64,000 nt of DNA, taken from Mucilaginibacter sp. OK098 (GTDB lineage Bacteria; Bacteroidota; Bacteroidia; Sphingobacteriales; Sphingobacteriaceae). Below the pieces are notes generated by a model that was not told the DNA's origin, made no database searches, and saw nothing but the letters and a program-made list of their open reading frames with translations. The position numbers were made by a program, and so were the translations under genes. Location: positions 620,504-684,503 of the forward strand of contig NZ_FRCM01000003.1 in assembly GCF_900142915.1 (NCBI RefSeq), written 5' to 3'. Below are positions 1 to 8,389 of the stretch, in pieces (position 1 is the first letter of the stretch; the number at the start of each line of letters is the position of its first letter).

Positions 1-157
1 TTCCGGCTTCGGTGAAATACGGAGCGGTATCGAACCGGAGATCGATCACGAAAGCGTCGGGCAGCAGGCGGGCACTGTAGGTTAGATTGGGCCATTCCGC
101 GAAAGGGGGAATTTGTTTATGCTGTCCGGAAAGATCGCGGGTTTGTGTTTGTATCAT
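1..157 (-). CDS. Unrecognised protein, N-terminal part only (cut by window edge)
   Basis: An ATG on the minus strand at 155-157 opens a reading frame that stays open to the window edge, giving 52 residues that begin MIQTQTRDLSGQ and continue through FAEWPNLTYSARLLPDAF. There is no signal peptide or membrane segment in the visible part. I do not recognise the family. The gene lies just outside the degenerate tRNA-Arg copy at 366-435, so it probably belongs to the chromosome flanking the proposed island rather than to the island itself. Confidence 0.5.
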   Translation of the reverse strand, partial: MIQTQTRDLSGQHKQIPPFAEWPNLTYSARLLPDAFVIDLRFDTAPYFTEAG

Positions 158-365
158 GGTCAGGTTAGTATGGGTCTTAAAGTCGAAGGGAAGATAGGAA
201 AAAATAAGGTAAGAGTTTGGAGTTAACGGCCCGCATAGCTATGTTTGATTCAATATGGTGCTTTTGCTTCCTGCCGGAACTGGCAATTGACGTCTAACTA
301 ACCAATAACGCAAGTTCTTCAAATTATAATTTACAAAGCGCACCACATTGCTGTGTTTCTTTCAG

Positions 366-435
366 CGCTCCCGACGAGAATCAAACTCATATCTATAGTT
401 TAGGAAACTCCCATTCTATCCGTTAAATTACCTCG
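366..435 (-). pseudogene. Degenerate tRNA-Arg(CCT) copy
   Basis: This stretch matches the intact tRNA-Arg at 12959-13030 in the same orientation. By eye 58 of 63 aligned bases are identical, including the CCT anticodon loop. It is not functional as read: the T-loop TTCGATT has become TTTGATT, the 5' acceptor strand (AGCGAGG) no longer pairs with the 3' strand (CGGGAGC), and the D-arm is altered. It is best read as the far end of an insertion at tRNA-Arg, or as a decayed tandem tRNA duplicate. The rest of 158-489 shows no gene. Confidence 0.75.
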
Positions 436-489
436 CTTAAGAATAACATTACAGGCAGTACCTTTCGCCAACAGCAATGTTAGGCGGTT

Positions 490-1530
490 TTATTTGTATG
501 CTACTGCCGCGCTTGATGGCCCTGCTAACGGAAGAAGTGAGGTTGATTTAAACCCGGCAATATTTGCCCACCTGTTAAAGTCGGCAAATGTGTAATCAAA
601 CCCTGTTCCTGTTTCAATAAGCATATTCAAACTCATCATCATACCAAAAACGTTTTGCTTTCTTTCATCATCTATTATGCCTTCAATTGCCACAAATACC
701 CCGTTGGCAGGGAGTGTGGCATAAGCTTTTCTCATTAATGATATTTTATTTTCTTCGTCCCAATCATGAAGGATATTTCCCATTACAACAACGTCTGCAT
801 TGGGTATTGGCATAGTGAAGAAGTCGCCGTTTGCGGTTTTTACACGATCTGATAACCCAAATTGCTGTATGGTAGCGTTTGCAATAGGCTCAACCGGCGG
901 CAGGTCAAAACTTGTACAATGCATATGAGGATTATGTTTTGCAACCATAAGTGAAAGCAACCCGGCCGAACCACCTACATCAATTAGCGTTTTATATTTT
1001 GTAAAATCAAATTTTTGAGCAAAGGTTATAAAATTACCCATTTGGATCCCGCTCATTGCACTGGTAAATTCCTTTAATTTTTCAGGGTCATTGTATATCA
1101 AACCGAAAAAATCTTCGCTTCTTTTTGCTTCGTTTTGCGGAAGCCCGGTAAGCAGCCCCTCGCCCAGGTTACCCCAAAATCCATATAAACGATTGTTCAT
1201 CATTTCAAGGATCCCTCCAATATATGATGGTTTGTTTTTATCTAAAAATGTATCCGTATCTACGGTATTTGAATAAATAGCGGTTTCCAAAATACCTTCA
1301 CGCTTTAAAAAGCCAAACACGGTTAAAGCATCTAAAAAATCATAAATATTCCTGTCTGTGCATTTAAGCCCTAAAATGTCTTTGACATCTTTGGCTTTCA
1401 TCGTTTTCTTTTCAGCAAGTTTGGTGAATAATTGAAAACTCACTGCGGTTAAAAGAATTTTTGAGGCCCAAAAGCCGGTGCCAATTTTCATAATGTTTTC
1501 AGGCGATGGCTGGTTAGTTTGCTGTTCCAT
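490..1530 (-). CDS. SAM-dependent O-methyltransferase (methyltransferase family 2)
   Basis: This 346-residue protein fits the plant-type/antibiotic O-methyltransferase family. An N-terminal winged-helix dimerisation domain covers about residues 15-100, followed by a Rossmann methyltransferase domain. Visible motifs are the SAM-binding DVGGSAG at 184-190, FDLP at 208-211 (ribose contact region), GDFF at 235-238, and LHDWDEE at 254-260, whose His is the usual catalytic base. Members methylate hydroxyl groups of small aromatic or polyketide-like substrates; the substrate cannot be told here. It stands alone, with a 0.5-kb non-coding stretch upstream, so no biosynthetic pathway is implied by the neighbours. 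Confidence 0.85.
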   Translation of the reverse strand: MEQQTNQPSPENIMKIGTGFWASKILLTAVSFQLFTKLAEKKTMKAKDVKDILGLKCTDRNIYDFLDALTVFGFLKREGILETAIYSNTVDTDTFLDKNKPSYIGGILEMMNNRLYGFWGNLGEGLLTGLPQNEAKRSEDFFGLIYNDPEKLKEFTSAMSGIQMGNFITFAQKFDFTKYKTLIDVGGSAGLLSLMVAKHNPHMHCTSFDLPPVEPIANATIQQFGLSDRVKTANGDFFTMPIPNADVVVMGNILHDWDEENKISLMRKAYATLPANGVFVAIEGIIDDERKQNVFGMMMSLNMLIETGTGFDYTFADFNRWANIAGFKSTSLLPLAGPSSAAVAYK

Positions 1531-1680
1531 TTTTTTCTTATTAATTATCAGGTTTAATAAATTGGTAGCGCCTTCCGGAAAATTATCGGAGGCAGGAAAA
1601 AATCAGGGTATTTAAAATTACGGCTATTTAATTTGATATAAGAATAAAGGTTCATTTAAGAATAATTTTCCCTTTACTGC

Positions 1681-1963
1681 TCAAATCAAAGCTGTTAAAT
1701 ATGGTAAAGGTTGCTGTTGTATCTCTGCAAATAAATTACGGATCTTTTCCAGGTGGCCTTTCGTTGCGAAGAACACCACGCTGTTGGAGCACCAAAACGA
1801 TGTTCCGCCTTCTTCTTCATCCGGCGATTCAAGCCCCACAGGAATAGCGCCAGGATCCCAAAGCCGACCGCTATAACTGGAGGGGTGTTTTGGAATACAA
1901 CGCCCCCATGAAAGCACCAGTCGAAATGAAGCAGGTAAAAACCAGGTAAACGAACGTTTTCAT
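1681..1963 (-). pseudogene. Frameshifted small membrane protein
   Basis: An ATG at 1961-1963 starts MKTFVYLVFTCFISTGAF, a signal or first membrane segment, which runs into a stop after 30 codons. Moving one frame near position 1878 restores VIAVGFGILALFLWGLNRR followed by a basic tail, a plausible second membrane helix. A single missing base would explain the break. The 78-residue open frame at 1681-1917 is in a third register and reads less like protein. The original was probably an ~80-residue two-helix inner-membrane protein of unknown function. The remaining parts of 1531-2129 show nothing else. Confidence 0.4.
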
Positions 1964-2129
1964 ATATAAATACATTTAGTGAGTTAAATATTTCTTTTCT
2001 AAAAAGGTGGTAGGATCATGTATTTATATATTAAATTTAACATTAAAATAAACCAAGTCCTCCGTGGTACAAACTGATAGCCAAACAAATATTGAATTGG
2101 GATCGCAAATTGAATCCAAGTGTAATCAG

Positions 2130-3347
2130 ATGACAAAAAGACTCCTAACACTCGCCTTCGTGATCTTTAATTGTGGTGTACCATCCCTCTTTGCACAAAC
2201 CCAAAGTGCCACTGATTCAGCCTATGATAGTTACAATAAAATGTTAGCGTCGCCGCCACAAACACCACGTGAGGTATTTTACCAGTTGCTTGATAAAGAA
2301 CATAAGCTGCACGATAAAGCGACAACACTTAAAAAACAAGGCGATATCATGGGCGCGTGGGAAGCCTTTTCGGAGATGGTACAGCTGGATCCTGCCCCGT
2401 TAGATGCCCGGGTGTTTTGCCATTACAGTTTTGACGCTGGCAAATACAGGGACGTGGTTTGGTGTGGCCAACGCATTATGGATGCCATAAATGCCGACAA
2501 AGTAAACGCCTGGATGATGGACGCACCGGTGCAGATGGAATGGGGAATATCATTAGCAGTTTTGGGCGATTACCGGAAGGCTGATTCTGTTTTGGTAGAC
2601 GGTATTGAAAAGCTGCATACCGCAAACAGCGATTTTGGCTACGAAAAAGAGTGGCTGGATTATTACAGGGAATGGCATTATACGTTGAACTACATAAACA
2701 ATGATTTTTCATCCACGCTTATATTGGCCGAAAAAGACAATACTATAGCGACAGACGGACATCAAACTGCAAACTTATACAACCTGCTGGCGCGCGATAT
2801 ATCACATCTTGTCGGGTTGGCGCAGGGCCAGGGAATGAACTACCCTCTGCTGAGCCATTGGAGTGCGCTCCATCGGTTAGTCCGCGAGGATATGGTGGTG
2901 GATTACGCTTTTGACAAGAGCGAAAGCCAAAGAAGTAAAAATGAAGGCATTGTTACCGGCATTGCCTGGCATGCAATTGATGTTTATAATGGGTTGCCAC
3001 TAAAACCTTTGCCGCCTGCTGATGTAGCAAGAGAATACCAGGATGCGATGAATGTGATAGCCACAAAACCTTATGGCAGTTGGTACGATGCTATCCAAAA
3101 ACTGATAGATGTTACCCGCAGGGTGCCTTGGTGGGCGGAAGTGCATTATAACCTGGCCAGCATTCTTAAAACCGATAAGGTTACCATCAGCAATTATTAT
3201 TGCATAGAGTATACCGGCGCAAACATCGACAATAAAATTGTTGCACAGGAGCTAATATTTTACCTTGCCCTTGAACCAAATGGCGAAAAGGCAGGTGAAG
3301 CTAAAAAAATACTCAGATCATTAAACCAACAGATACCTGGAGAATGA
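2130..3347 (+). CDS. Secreted TPR-like protein, first gene of a three-gene operon
   Basis: The frame is open from 2064, but the ATG at 2130 gives a clean signal peptide (MTKRLLTLAFVIFN through SLFAQ), so I take that start, leaving about 405 residues. The mature protein is rich in aromatic and helical stretches (for example GDIMGAWEAFSEMVQLDPAP) typical of tetratricopeptide-like helical repeats; no catalytic motif is seen. Its TGA overlaps the next ATG (aATGa at 3344), which implies translational coupling. With the two following genes it forms an exported set, probably acting in the periplasm or on the surface. Function unknown. Confidence 0.7.
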   Translation: MTKRLLTLAFVIFNCGVPSLFAQTQSATDSAYDSYNKMLASPPQTPREVFYQLLDKEHKLHDKATTLKKQGDIMGAWEAFSEMVQLDPAPLDARVFCHYSFDAGKYRDVVWCGQRIMDAINADKVNAWMMDAPVQMEWGISLAVLGDYRKADSVLVDGIEKLHTANSDFGYEKEWLDYYREWHYTLNYINNDFSSTLILAEKDNTIATDGHQTANLYNLLARDISHLVGLAQGQGMNYPLLSHWSALHRLVREDMVVDYAFDKSESQRSKNEGIVTGIAWHAIDVYNGLPLKPLPPADVAREYQDAMNVIATKPYGSWYDAIQKLIDVTRRVPWWAEVHYNLASILKTDKVTISNYYCIEYTGANIDNKIVAQELIFYLALEPNGEKAGEAKKILRSLNQQIPGE

Positions 3348-4219
3348 AGAAGTTAAGATATATGCTCCCATGCAAAAAGCTCGTCCTCGGAATGGGCATC
3401 AGTGCGGCCATACAACTTTTGTTTGTCAGTGCAGGATTTTCACAGATTGATTTTTCGGTATTGGATAAATGGAGGGGCAACCAGCGGCCGGCCTTCACCC
3501 GCACCATAAATGTAGCAAGGGAGCGGAATGAGCAGGTTAACAATACCCCGGTAGTACACCAGCCTACGGAAAAAGAGATAAGGCAGGCAAGAGCGTATGC
3601 CGAAAAACAGGCTGCAGAGGTCCGTAAAAATTTAATTACCCCAAACGCCAATACGTCATCCGTAACTTATAGTTTAACTACAGTAAATACTGTTCAAAAT
3701 GGTGGTTATTTAAATAGCACGCCGAATGGCGGCGGGGCTTTCTATGCCTTCGCTGCTGACACCCGCAACACAAGGGCTACCGCGATACCTACTGTCGCGA
3801 TCAGGCGCACCGTTGCAATACTTGCAAAAGCTTCAGAAGGCAGTGCTGAAGACATGTTTTCACTTGCCGAACAGGCATCCATAGCCATGCAGGGCGGCGA
3901 CTTGCAGGTAAAAGTTAATGATAATGCCATCAACTCAAGTGAAAAACAGGAACAGCAGTTCAGGGACCTGGTGCAGGAGCTTAGCCAGGACTACCAGGAC
4001 ATTGAATTTGTAAAAAAGGAGGAAGACCTGATAGACAAGGAGGCAAACAACGTTGATGCCGATGTTTACGCCGGAAAAATAAGCAAAGAAGAAGGCAAAG
4101 CAAAGTTGCTTGACCTTACAAAGCAATTGATAAACGCAAAGACAAAAAGCGAGAAAGCTAAAGAAGACATAAAGAAACTACCTAAAAAAATAGAAACTAT
4201 CTATGTACTTGTGCACTAA
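3344..4219 (+). CDS. Secreted coiled-coil protein, second gene of the operon
   Basis: This 291-residue protein carries an N-terminal signal sequence (hydrophobic run about residues 13-32, ending SAGFSQ). A low-complexity Asn/Thr/Gly-rich middle (about 95-145) is followed by a charged helical C-terminus, about residues 195-285, rich in Lys, Glu and Asp, which looks like a coiled coil. I do not recognise a family. It starts inside the stop codon of the upstream gene and ends 17 bases before the transglycosylase-like gene, so the three should be cotranscribed. Confidence 0.65.
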   Translation: MKKLRYMLPCKKLVLGMGISAAIQLLFVSAGFSQIDFSVLDKWRGNQRPAFTRTINVARERNEQVNNTPVVHQPTEKEIRQARAYAEKQAAEVRKNLITPNANTSSVTYSLTTVNTVQNGGYLNSTPNGGGAFYAFAADTRNTRATAIPTVAIRRTVAILAKASEGSAEDMFSLAEQASIAMQGGDLQVKVNDNAINSSEKQEQQFRDLVQELSQDYQDIEFVKKEEDLIDKEANNVDADVYAGKISKEEGKAKLLDLTKQLINAKTKSEKAKEDIKKLPKKIETIYVLVH

Positions 4220-4236
4220 AAACAACCCACAATGAT

Positions 4237-5157
4237 ATGCAGCAATTAAAACGGTGCTTTTTGAAGATATTATTGGCCATACTATTTGTTTCGAGGGCAA
4301 TTCCCGCGCCGGCTCAACAGCCGCCCGGCACAATTGAGGTCGGGCGATCGGAAACTGACGGCAAATTATCCATATTCATCAAAAGAATTAGTGAACTTAC
4401 ATTTGACGAATTAAAGAAATTAACATCCGATGCCATAGCGTCGTTAACCAGGGCCGACCGCGATAGTTTAAAAATGCGTTCGCTGGAGTTAAAAAAGGAA
4501 AATACACCGTTGAGTTTTGCTGAAATTACCGATTCATTAAAATACAGGGGAAGGTATTATACCATAGATTCCTCGAAAAATTATGTGGAGGACAAAGCTC
4601 ATAAAGATGATAGTTTTTATAAATGGGACCCGGCCTGGAACAAGTTTATTGCGGATGAATTAGTTAAGCACTCCATTTTTTTGGATAATTCAAAACTTCC
4701 GCAGGATGATATAAATTTACTTTACCCGGATTTCTTTAAACCAACCACATCCGACAATGAAAAAATAGCCTTCTGGACCTTACTGCTATCATCATTGACT
4801 GTCCCAGAATCGCAGTTTAACCCCAGCGCTCAATTCAGGGAAAAGAGTGGCGGCATGAGCGAGGGCCTGCTGCAGTTGAGTTATAACAATGCGGAATGGT
4901 ACAGTGAGAAATACAGTCTGGTTTTATTGGATGAAAAAAAGAAAAATATTTTCGATCCGCAGGTAAATCTCCAAACGGGCGTGGTGATGCTTGCATGGCA
5001 ATTGGAAAAGAAACAACAACTATTTGGTCTCGACGGAAAGGGCGGGTCTTTCAAGGGGCATTGGAGCAGCTTTAATATTCACGACAAAGACCATGTTGAC
5101 AGCGTGGTAAAGTTTTTCAAAAAACATAGTGCCGACCTGAAAAATAAATACAAGTAG
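4237..5157 (+). CDS. Lytic-transglycosylase-like secreted protein
   Basis: After a signal peptide (about residues 1-27, ending PAPAQ), the C-terminal half resembles a lysozyme-like SLT fold. PESQFNPSAQF supplies a candidate catalytic Glu, followed by GGMSEGLLQLS, which lines up with the G-L-(M/L)-Q-(I/L) motif of lytic transglycosylases, and then by a helical segment with LQTGVVMLAWQL. Such enzymes cleave peptidoglycan between MurNAc and GlcNAc. The N-terminal ~150 residues are unassigned. As last gene of the 2130-5157 operon it suggests cell-wall remodelling or attack by the exported set. The SLT call is by motif only. Confidence 0.6.
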   Translation: MQQLKRCFLKILLAILFVSRAIPAPAQQPPGTIEVGRSETDGKLSIFIKRISELTFDELKKLTSDAIASLTRADRDSLKMRSLELKKENTPLSFAEITDSLKYRGRYYTIDSSKNYVEDKAHKDDSFYKWDPAWNKFIADELVKHSIFLDNSKLPQDDINLLYPDFFKPTTSDNEKIAFWTLLLSSLTVPESQFNPSAQFREKSGGMSEGLLQLSYNNAEWYSEKYSLVLLDEKKKNIFDPQVNLQTGVVMLAWQLEKKQQLFGLDGKGGSFKGHWSSFNIHDKDHVDSVVKFFKKHSADLKNKYK

Positions 5158-5270
5158 GATTGTGTATTTAATTCGCATTTGATCACTTTGTAATTGTTGA
5201 ATTGAACTCCTGAATTACTCACCTTATTATATAGGAAAAGCCAGAAACTTACTCTCTTTTTAAAAAGAAA

Positions 5271-5304
5271 AAAGCCTGCAAATATTTTATTTGCAGGTTT
5301 TTTT
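5271..5304 (+). terminator. Rho-independent terminator after the 2130-5157 operon
   Basis: A 9-bp perfect stem (cctgcaaat / atttgcagg, 5275-5283 and 5289-5297) with a 5-base loop is followed by a run of seven T. It lies about 115 bases after the transglycosylase-like gene. The rest of 5158-5907 has no convincing gene: an 82-residue open frame from a TTG at 5407 lacks a credible start and any recognisable content. Confidence 0.8.
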
Positions 5305-5907
5305 CTGTTTTAATTGCTTTTATCCGTGGTCCCGGCTTTACAAATTCTTTAAGCAACCCGAACGATTAGTTAATAATTAAGGGGTGGCCCGACAATTTTA
5401 ACTTGATTGATTTACAATGTTTTAGTTGCAAAACCGCATATCCCTGACAAGATTGTCGTAGTTTTTTCGTGTTTTTTACTTAACATAATATTAAAGGGAG
5501 GAGTAATACCGTTCGTTGTCTTTTTTTCCGAGTATTTTTCAAAAGAAAAAGAGGAAAAGAAAGCCATAGGAAAGGCCGGACGCATGGCAAAAAGGAAACG
5601 GAATAAGTGCCGGAGGCCGGCTAAGCGAGCAACGAGCGAGTCTGTTATGCCGTAGTCTTTTTGCTTACTCCAAAGAGGAAACCTGGCCAGACCCTAGCTG
5701 CGCTTTTTACCCGTTTCGATGGAAAATAGTAGTTGCCCTGATTTAAGGGTGCTAAATCAACGAAAAACTAAATTTCAGAGCCGCGCTGGTTCCTCGTTAA
5801 TTAATTGAAAATACCGTAAAAACACCCTTTGCAGGATATTTTTAAAGTCTTAATTTAGAGAAAATTAACTTCCGTCAACCACATTTAACGGATTATATAC
5901 CCAAACC

Positions 5908-7383
5908 ATGTCACTATCCAAGCTAAATTACATTGATGTTGGTGCCAATGGCACTTTTAACCCATCCGGCAACCCGGCCTATGATTCCACGCCTGCGGAC
6001 GTGGACCAGATTTTCGCGGATCTGCAGCAAAAAAATCAAAAGAAAATTCTCCTGTATTTCCATGGTGGACTTGTCGGTGAAGAAAATGCGATGGCTTCAG
6101 CCATATTGATAACTGATCAACTTACAACGGGCACGGATGTCCACCCGATATCATTTATATGGGAAACCGATTTGCTTGAAACAATTGAACAAAACCTTGG
6201 AAATATCGCAAGTACCGATTTTTTTAAAAAGTTGCTGGAGAAGATCATTAAGGTGGCGGGCTCTAAATTGGGTATCGATGTTGATTCTGTGGTGGGCAAG
6301 CGTGGCGTAGGCAATCTTTCCGATGAAGAAATACGATTGGAACTGCAGAAAGAAGCGCCTTTCGACAATTATACCATCAACTCCGGCACGAGGTCAGTTA
6401 ATGTCACTACCGGCAATGATAGGTACCTGACGGACGAAATTGAAGTCAGTTTCGAAACCGAGATCGGCGATGATGACGAGTTCAATAACCAGCTTATTGA
6501 CCGTTTGACGCCATTGCAGCTTAATTTGATCAATAAGGATAAAGTTATCAATGTCCCTCAACCTGGTGCCAGGAGTATATTATCACTTGCAAAAATCATC
6601 AAATCGGCCGTAACTATTATCTTCAAAGTGATCAAGCGGTTCGTTAACAAACGTGATCATGGATTCTATCCGACGGTGATGGAGGAGATATTGAGGGAAA
6701 TATATGTTGCCGATGTTGGAACCGCATTGTGGGGATTTATGAAGACCAAAGGGGAGATGATGTGGCTTGAGGACCCTGCTGGCACCTCAGGGCTGAACCA
6801 GCATGCGGGAAGGTATTTGCTCAATGGATTGAAATCTTATGCTGACGCAAATCCCGGCGTAACGATTGACCTCGTCGGTCATTCCGCCGGCGCGATTGCT
6901 ATTTGCTTCTTTATGCGGGAATATTTAAACATGGGCATCAATGCGCGTGTCCGGAATATTATTTTCATGGCCCCTGCATGCCGCTCCGATTTATTTGCAG
7001 GCACGATCGGGAGCAATAGAAATTCTTTCGACCGCTTTCGCATGTTTACCATGAGTGACTTTTATGAATCGCAGGACCGGTGCGTACCCTTGATCTATAC
7101 ACGCTCTTTGCTCTATATGATCTCGGGCATCCTGGAAAAAGATGAATTTGACGCATACATATTGGGCATGCAGCGTTATTTGCTCAAAGACCCGCCGTAC
7201 GATACTGACCCTGACTTGCTGGCAAATATCGACTTCATGGCCCTGGCGTCTGACAGGATCGTTTATGCAGTGACGGATGACAACGCCTTGCCGGGACTAC
7301 AATGTACAGCTAAAAAGCATGGTGACTTCCACGATAAGAAGTTCCTTACAATGGACAGTATTGTTTACATGCTCAATCATTGA
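5908..7383 (+). CDS. Alpha/beta-hydrolase-fold protein, first gene of caspase operon
   Basis: This 491-residue protein has the marks of a serine hydrolase. LLYFHGG at 48-54 fits an oxyanion-hole HGG, and LVGHSAGA at 322-329 is a classical nucleophile elbow with Ser326. A late His (471 or 475, in KKHGDFHDKK) could complete the triad. Between them, residues ~90-270 form a large insert with an acidic stretch (GDDDEF near 187) and a hydrophobic-basic helix around 225-245. No signal peptide is seen, so it is probably cytoplasmic. Lipase, esterase or peptidase activity cannot be told apart. It ends 4 bases before the caspase-like gene, so the two are almost surely cotranscribed. Confidence 0.75.
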   Translation: MSLSKLNYIDVGANGTFNPSGNPAYDSTPADVDQIFADLQQKNQKKILLYFHGGLVGEENAMASAILITDQLTTGTDVHPISFIWETDLLETIEQNLGNIASTDFFKKLLEKIIKVAGSKLGIDVDSVVGKRGVGNLSDEEIRLELQKEAPFDNYTINSGTRSVNVTTGNDRYLTDEIEVSFETEIGDDDEFNNQLIDRLTPLQLNLINKDKVINVPQPGARSILSLAKIIKSAVTIIFKVIKRFVNKRDHGFYPTVMEEILREIYVADVGTALWGFMKTKGEMMWLEDPAGTSGLNQHAGRYLLNGLKSYADANPGVTIDLVGHSAGAIAICFFMREYLNMGINARVRNIIFMAPACRSDLFAGTIGSNRNSFDRFRMFTMSDFYESQDRCVPLIYTRSLLYMISGILEKDEFDAYILGMQRYLLKDPPYDTDPDLLANIDFMALASDRIVYAVTDDNALPGLQCTAKKHGDFHDKKFLTMDSIVYMLNH

Positions 7384-7387
7384 AGGT

Positions 7388-8389
7388 ATGCCGAACGACA
7401 GAGATTTCGCTATAATCGTCGGTATTAACGAATACCAGGAGCTGCCCACTTTAAATGGCCCGATTTCGGATGCGCAAGAGTTTCAGAAATGGCTCATCAA
7501 CCCGTCAGGCGGCGATGTGCCCGAGGGCAATTGTAAGTTCATACTGGCCGGAAAAAATCCCTTTATTCCAACTCAGGACCTGATCGATGCTGCATTGGAT
7601 GAAATTATCAGTGATGGCAATCAAAAAAGGCGTCTCTATTTTTTCTTCGCCGGGCACGGCATCGGCATCGACTGGAACTCCAACGGGTTATGTCTCCCGA
7701 GTTGGACGACGCGTTTCCGAAATAAATCCATTTCGTCAAAGGAATACCTCAACTATACGGTTGGCTCAGATTTTTTTGAAGAAATCTATTTCTTCCTGGA
7801 TTGCTGCAGGGACAGACTGATCAACGCTATCGCGTTGCCACCAACATTAGGCCTTGCGAAGCCACGGGGTGACGGGGTGACCAGCCTGGTATTGTATGCA
7901 TCGGATTTCGATAATCCGGCAAATGAGGCACCGGACAAGGACATGAGTTCTACGGTCAGGGGCTACTTTTCACAGGCGCTTGTGGGCGGGTTAAATGGCG
8001 GGGCGGCAGATGCAGACGGAAATATTACGGTTAACAGTCTGATTAATTTCACCCAGTTGAAAACAGCGGAACTTGCGCAAGCCGACCAGCAGGTACAGAC
8101 GGTAACCCATCAATTCAACGGTGCCGGGATTACAATGGACCAGGTATATATCAAAAAAGGCGTAGCACCGAGGATCACGGCAGTTACTTTTAATTTCCAA
8201 ACTGCCGGGAGGGTTGAGATACTAAACTCAGACTTGCAGCCAATATATGATCAGGTCGTTATTGCCGGGCAATCGGCCGGGCCATTTCCGTTAAAAAAAG
8301 GTTTATATGAGATCAACAATCTCGATACAAACCAAACAATGAATTTTAAGATTGACGGTACACTAGATGAAAAAAGCTATGACTTCTAA
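7388..8389 (+). CDS. Caspase-like (peptidase C14 / metacaspase) protease with C-terminal beta domain
   Basis: I start at the ATG at 7388, four bases after the hydrolase stop, giving 333 residues; the frame is open further upstream but that part lies inside the hydrolase gene. The catalytic dyad is visible: His90 in YFFFAGHGIG and Cys140 in FFLDCCRD, the bacterial form of the metacaspase DSC motif. DFAIIVGINEYQ is the usual first strand of the fold. After the protease (to about residue 255) comes a small domain ending LKKGLYEINN, which resembles the N-terminus of the next protein. There is no signal peptide. C14 proteases cleave after acidic or basic residues and serve as effectors in several bacterial defence or cell-death systems. 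It overlaps the next gene by 23 bases. Confidence 0.85.
   Translation: MPNDRDFAIIVGINEYQELPTLNGPISDAQEFQKWLINPSGGDVPEGNCKFILAGKNPFIPTQDLIDAALDEIISDGNQKRRLYFFFAGHGIGIDWNSNGLCLPSWTTRFRNKSISSKEYLNYTVGSDFFEEIYFFLDCCRDRLINAIALPPTLGLAKPRGDGVTSLVLYASDFDNPANEAPDKDMSSTVRGYFSQALVGGLNGGAADADGNITVNSLINFTQLKTAELAQADQQVQTVTHQFNGAGITMDQVYIKKGVAPRITAVTFNFQTAGRVEILNSDLQPIYDQVVIAGQSAGPFPLKKGLYEINNLDTNQTMNFKIDGTLDEKSYDF

Noticed and set aside
5407..5655. 82-residue open frame from a TTG before the caspase operon
   Set aside because: Weak start, no recognisable content, ends in a Lys/Arg-rich stretch that follows base composition.
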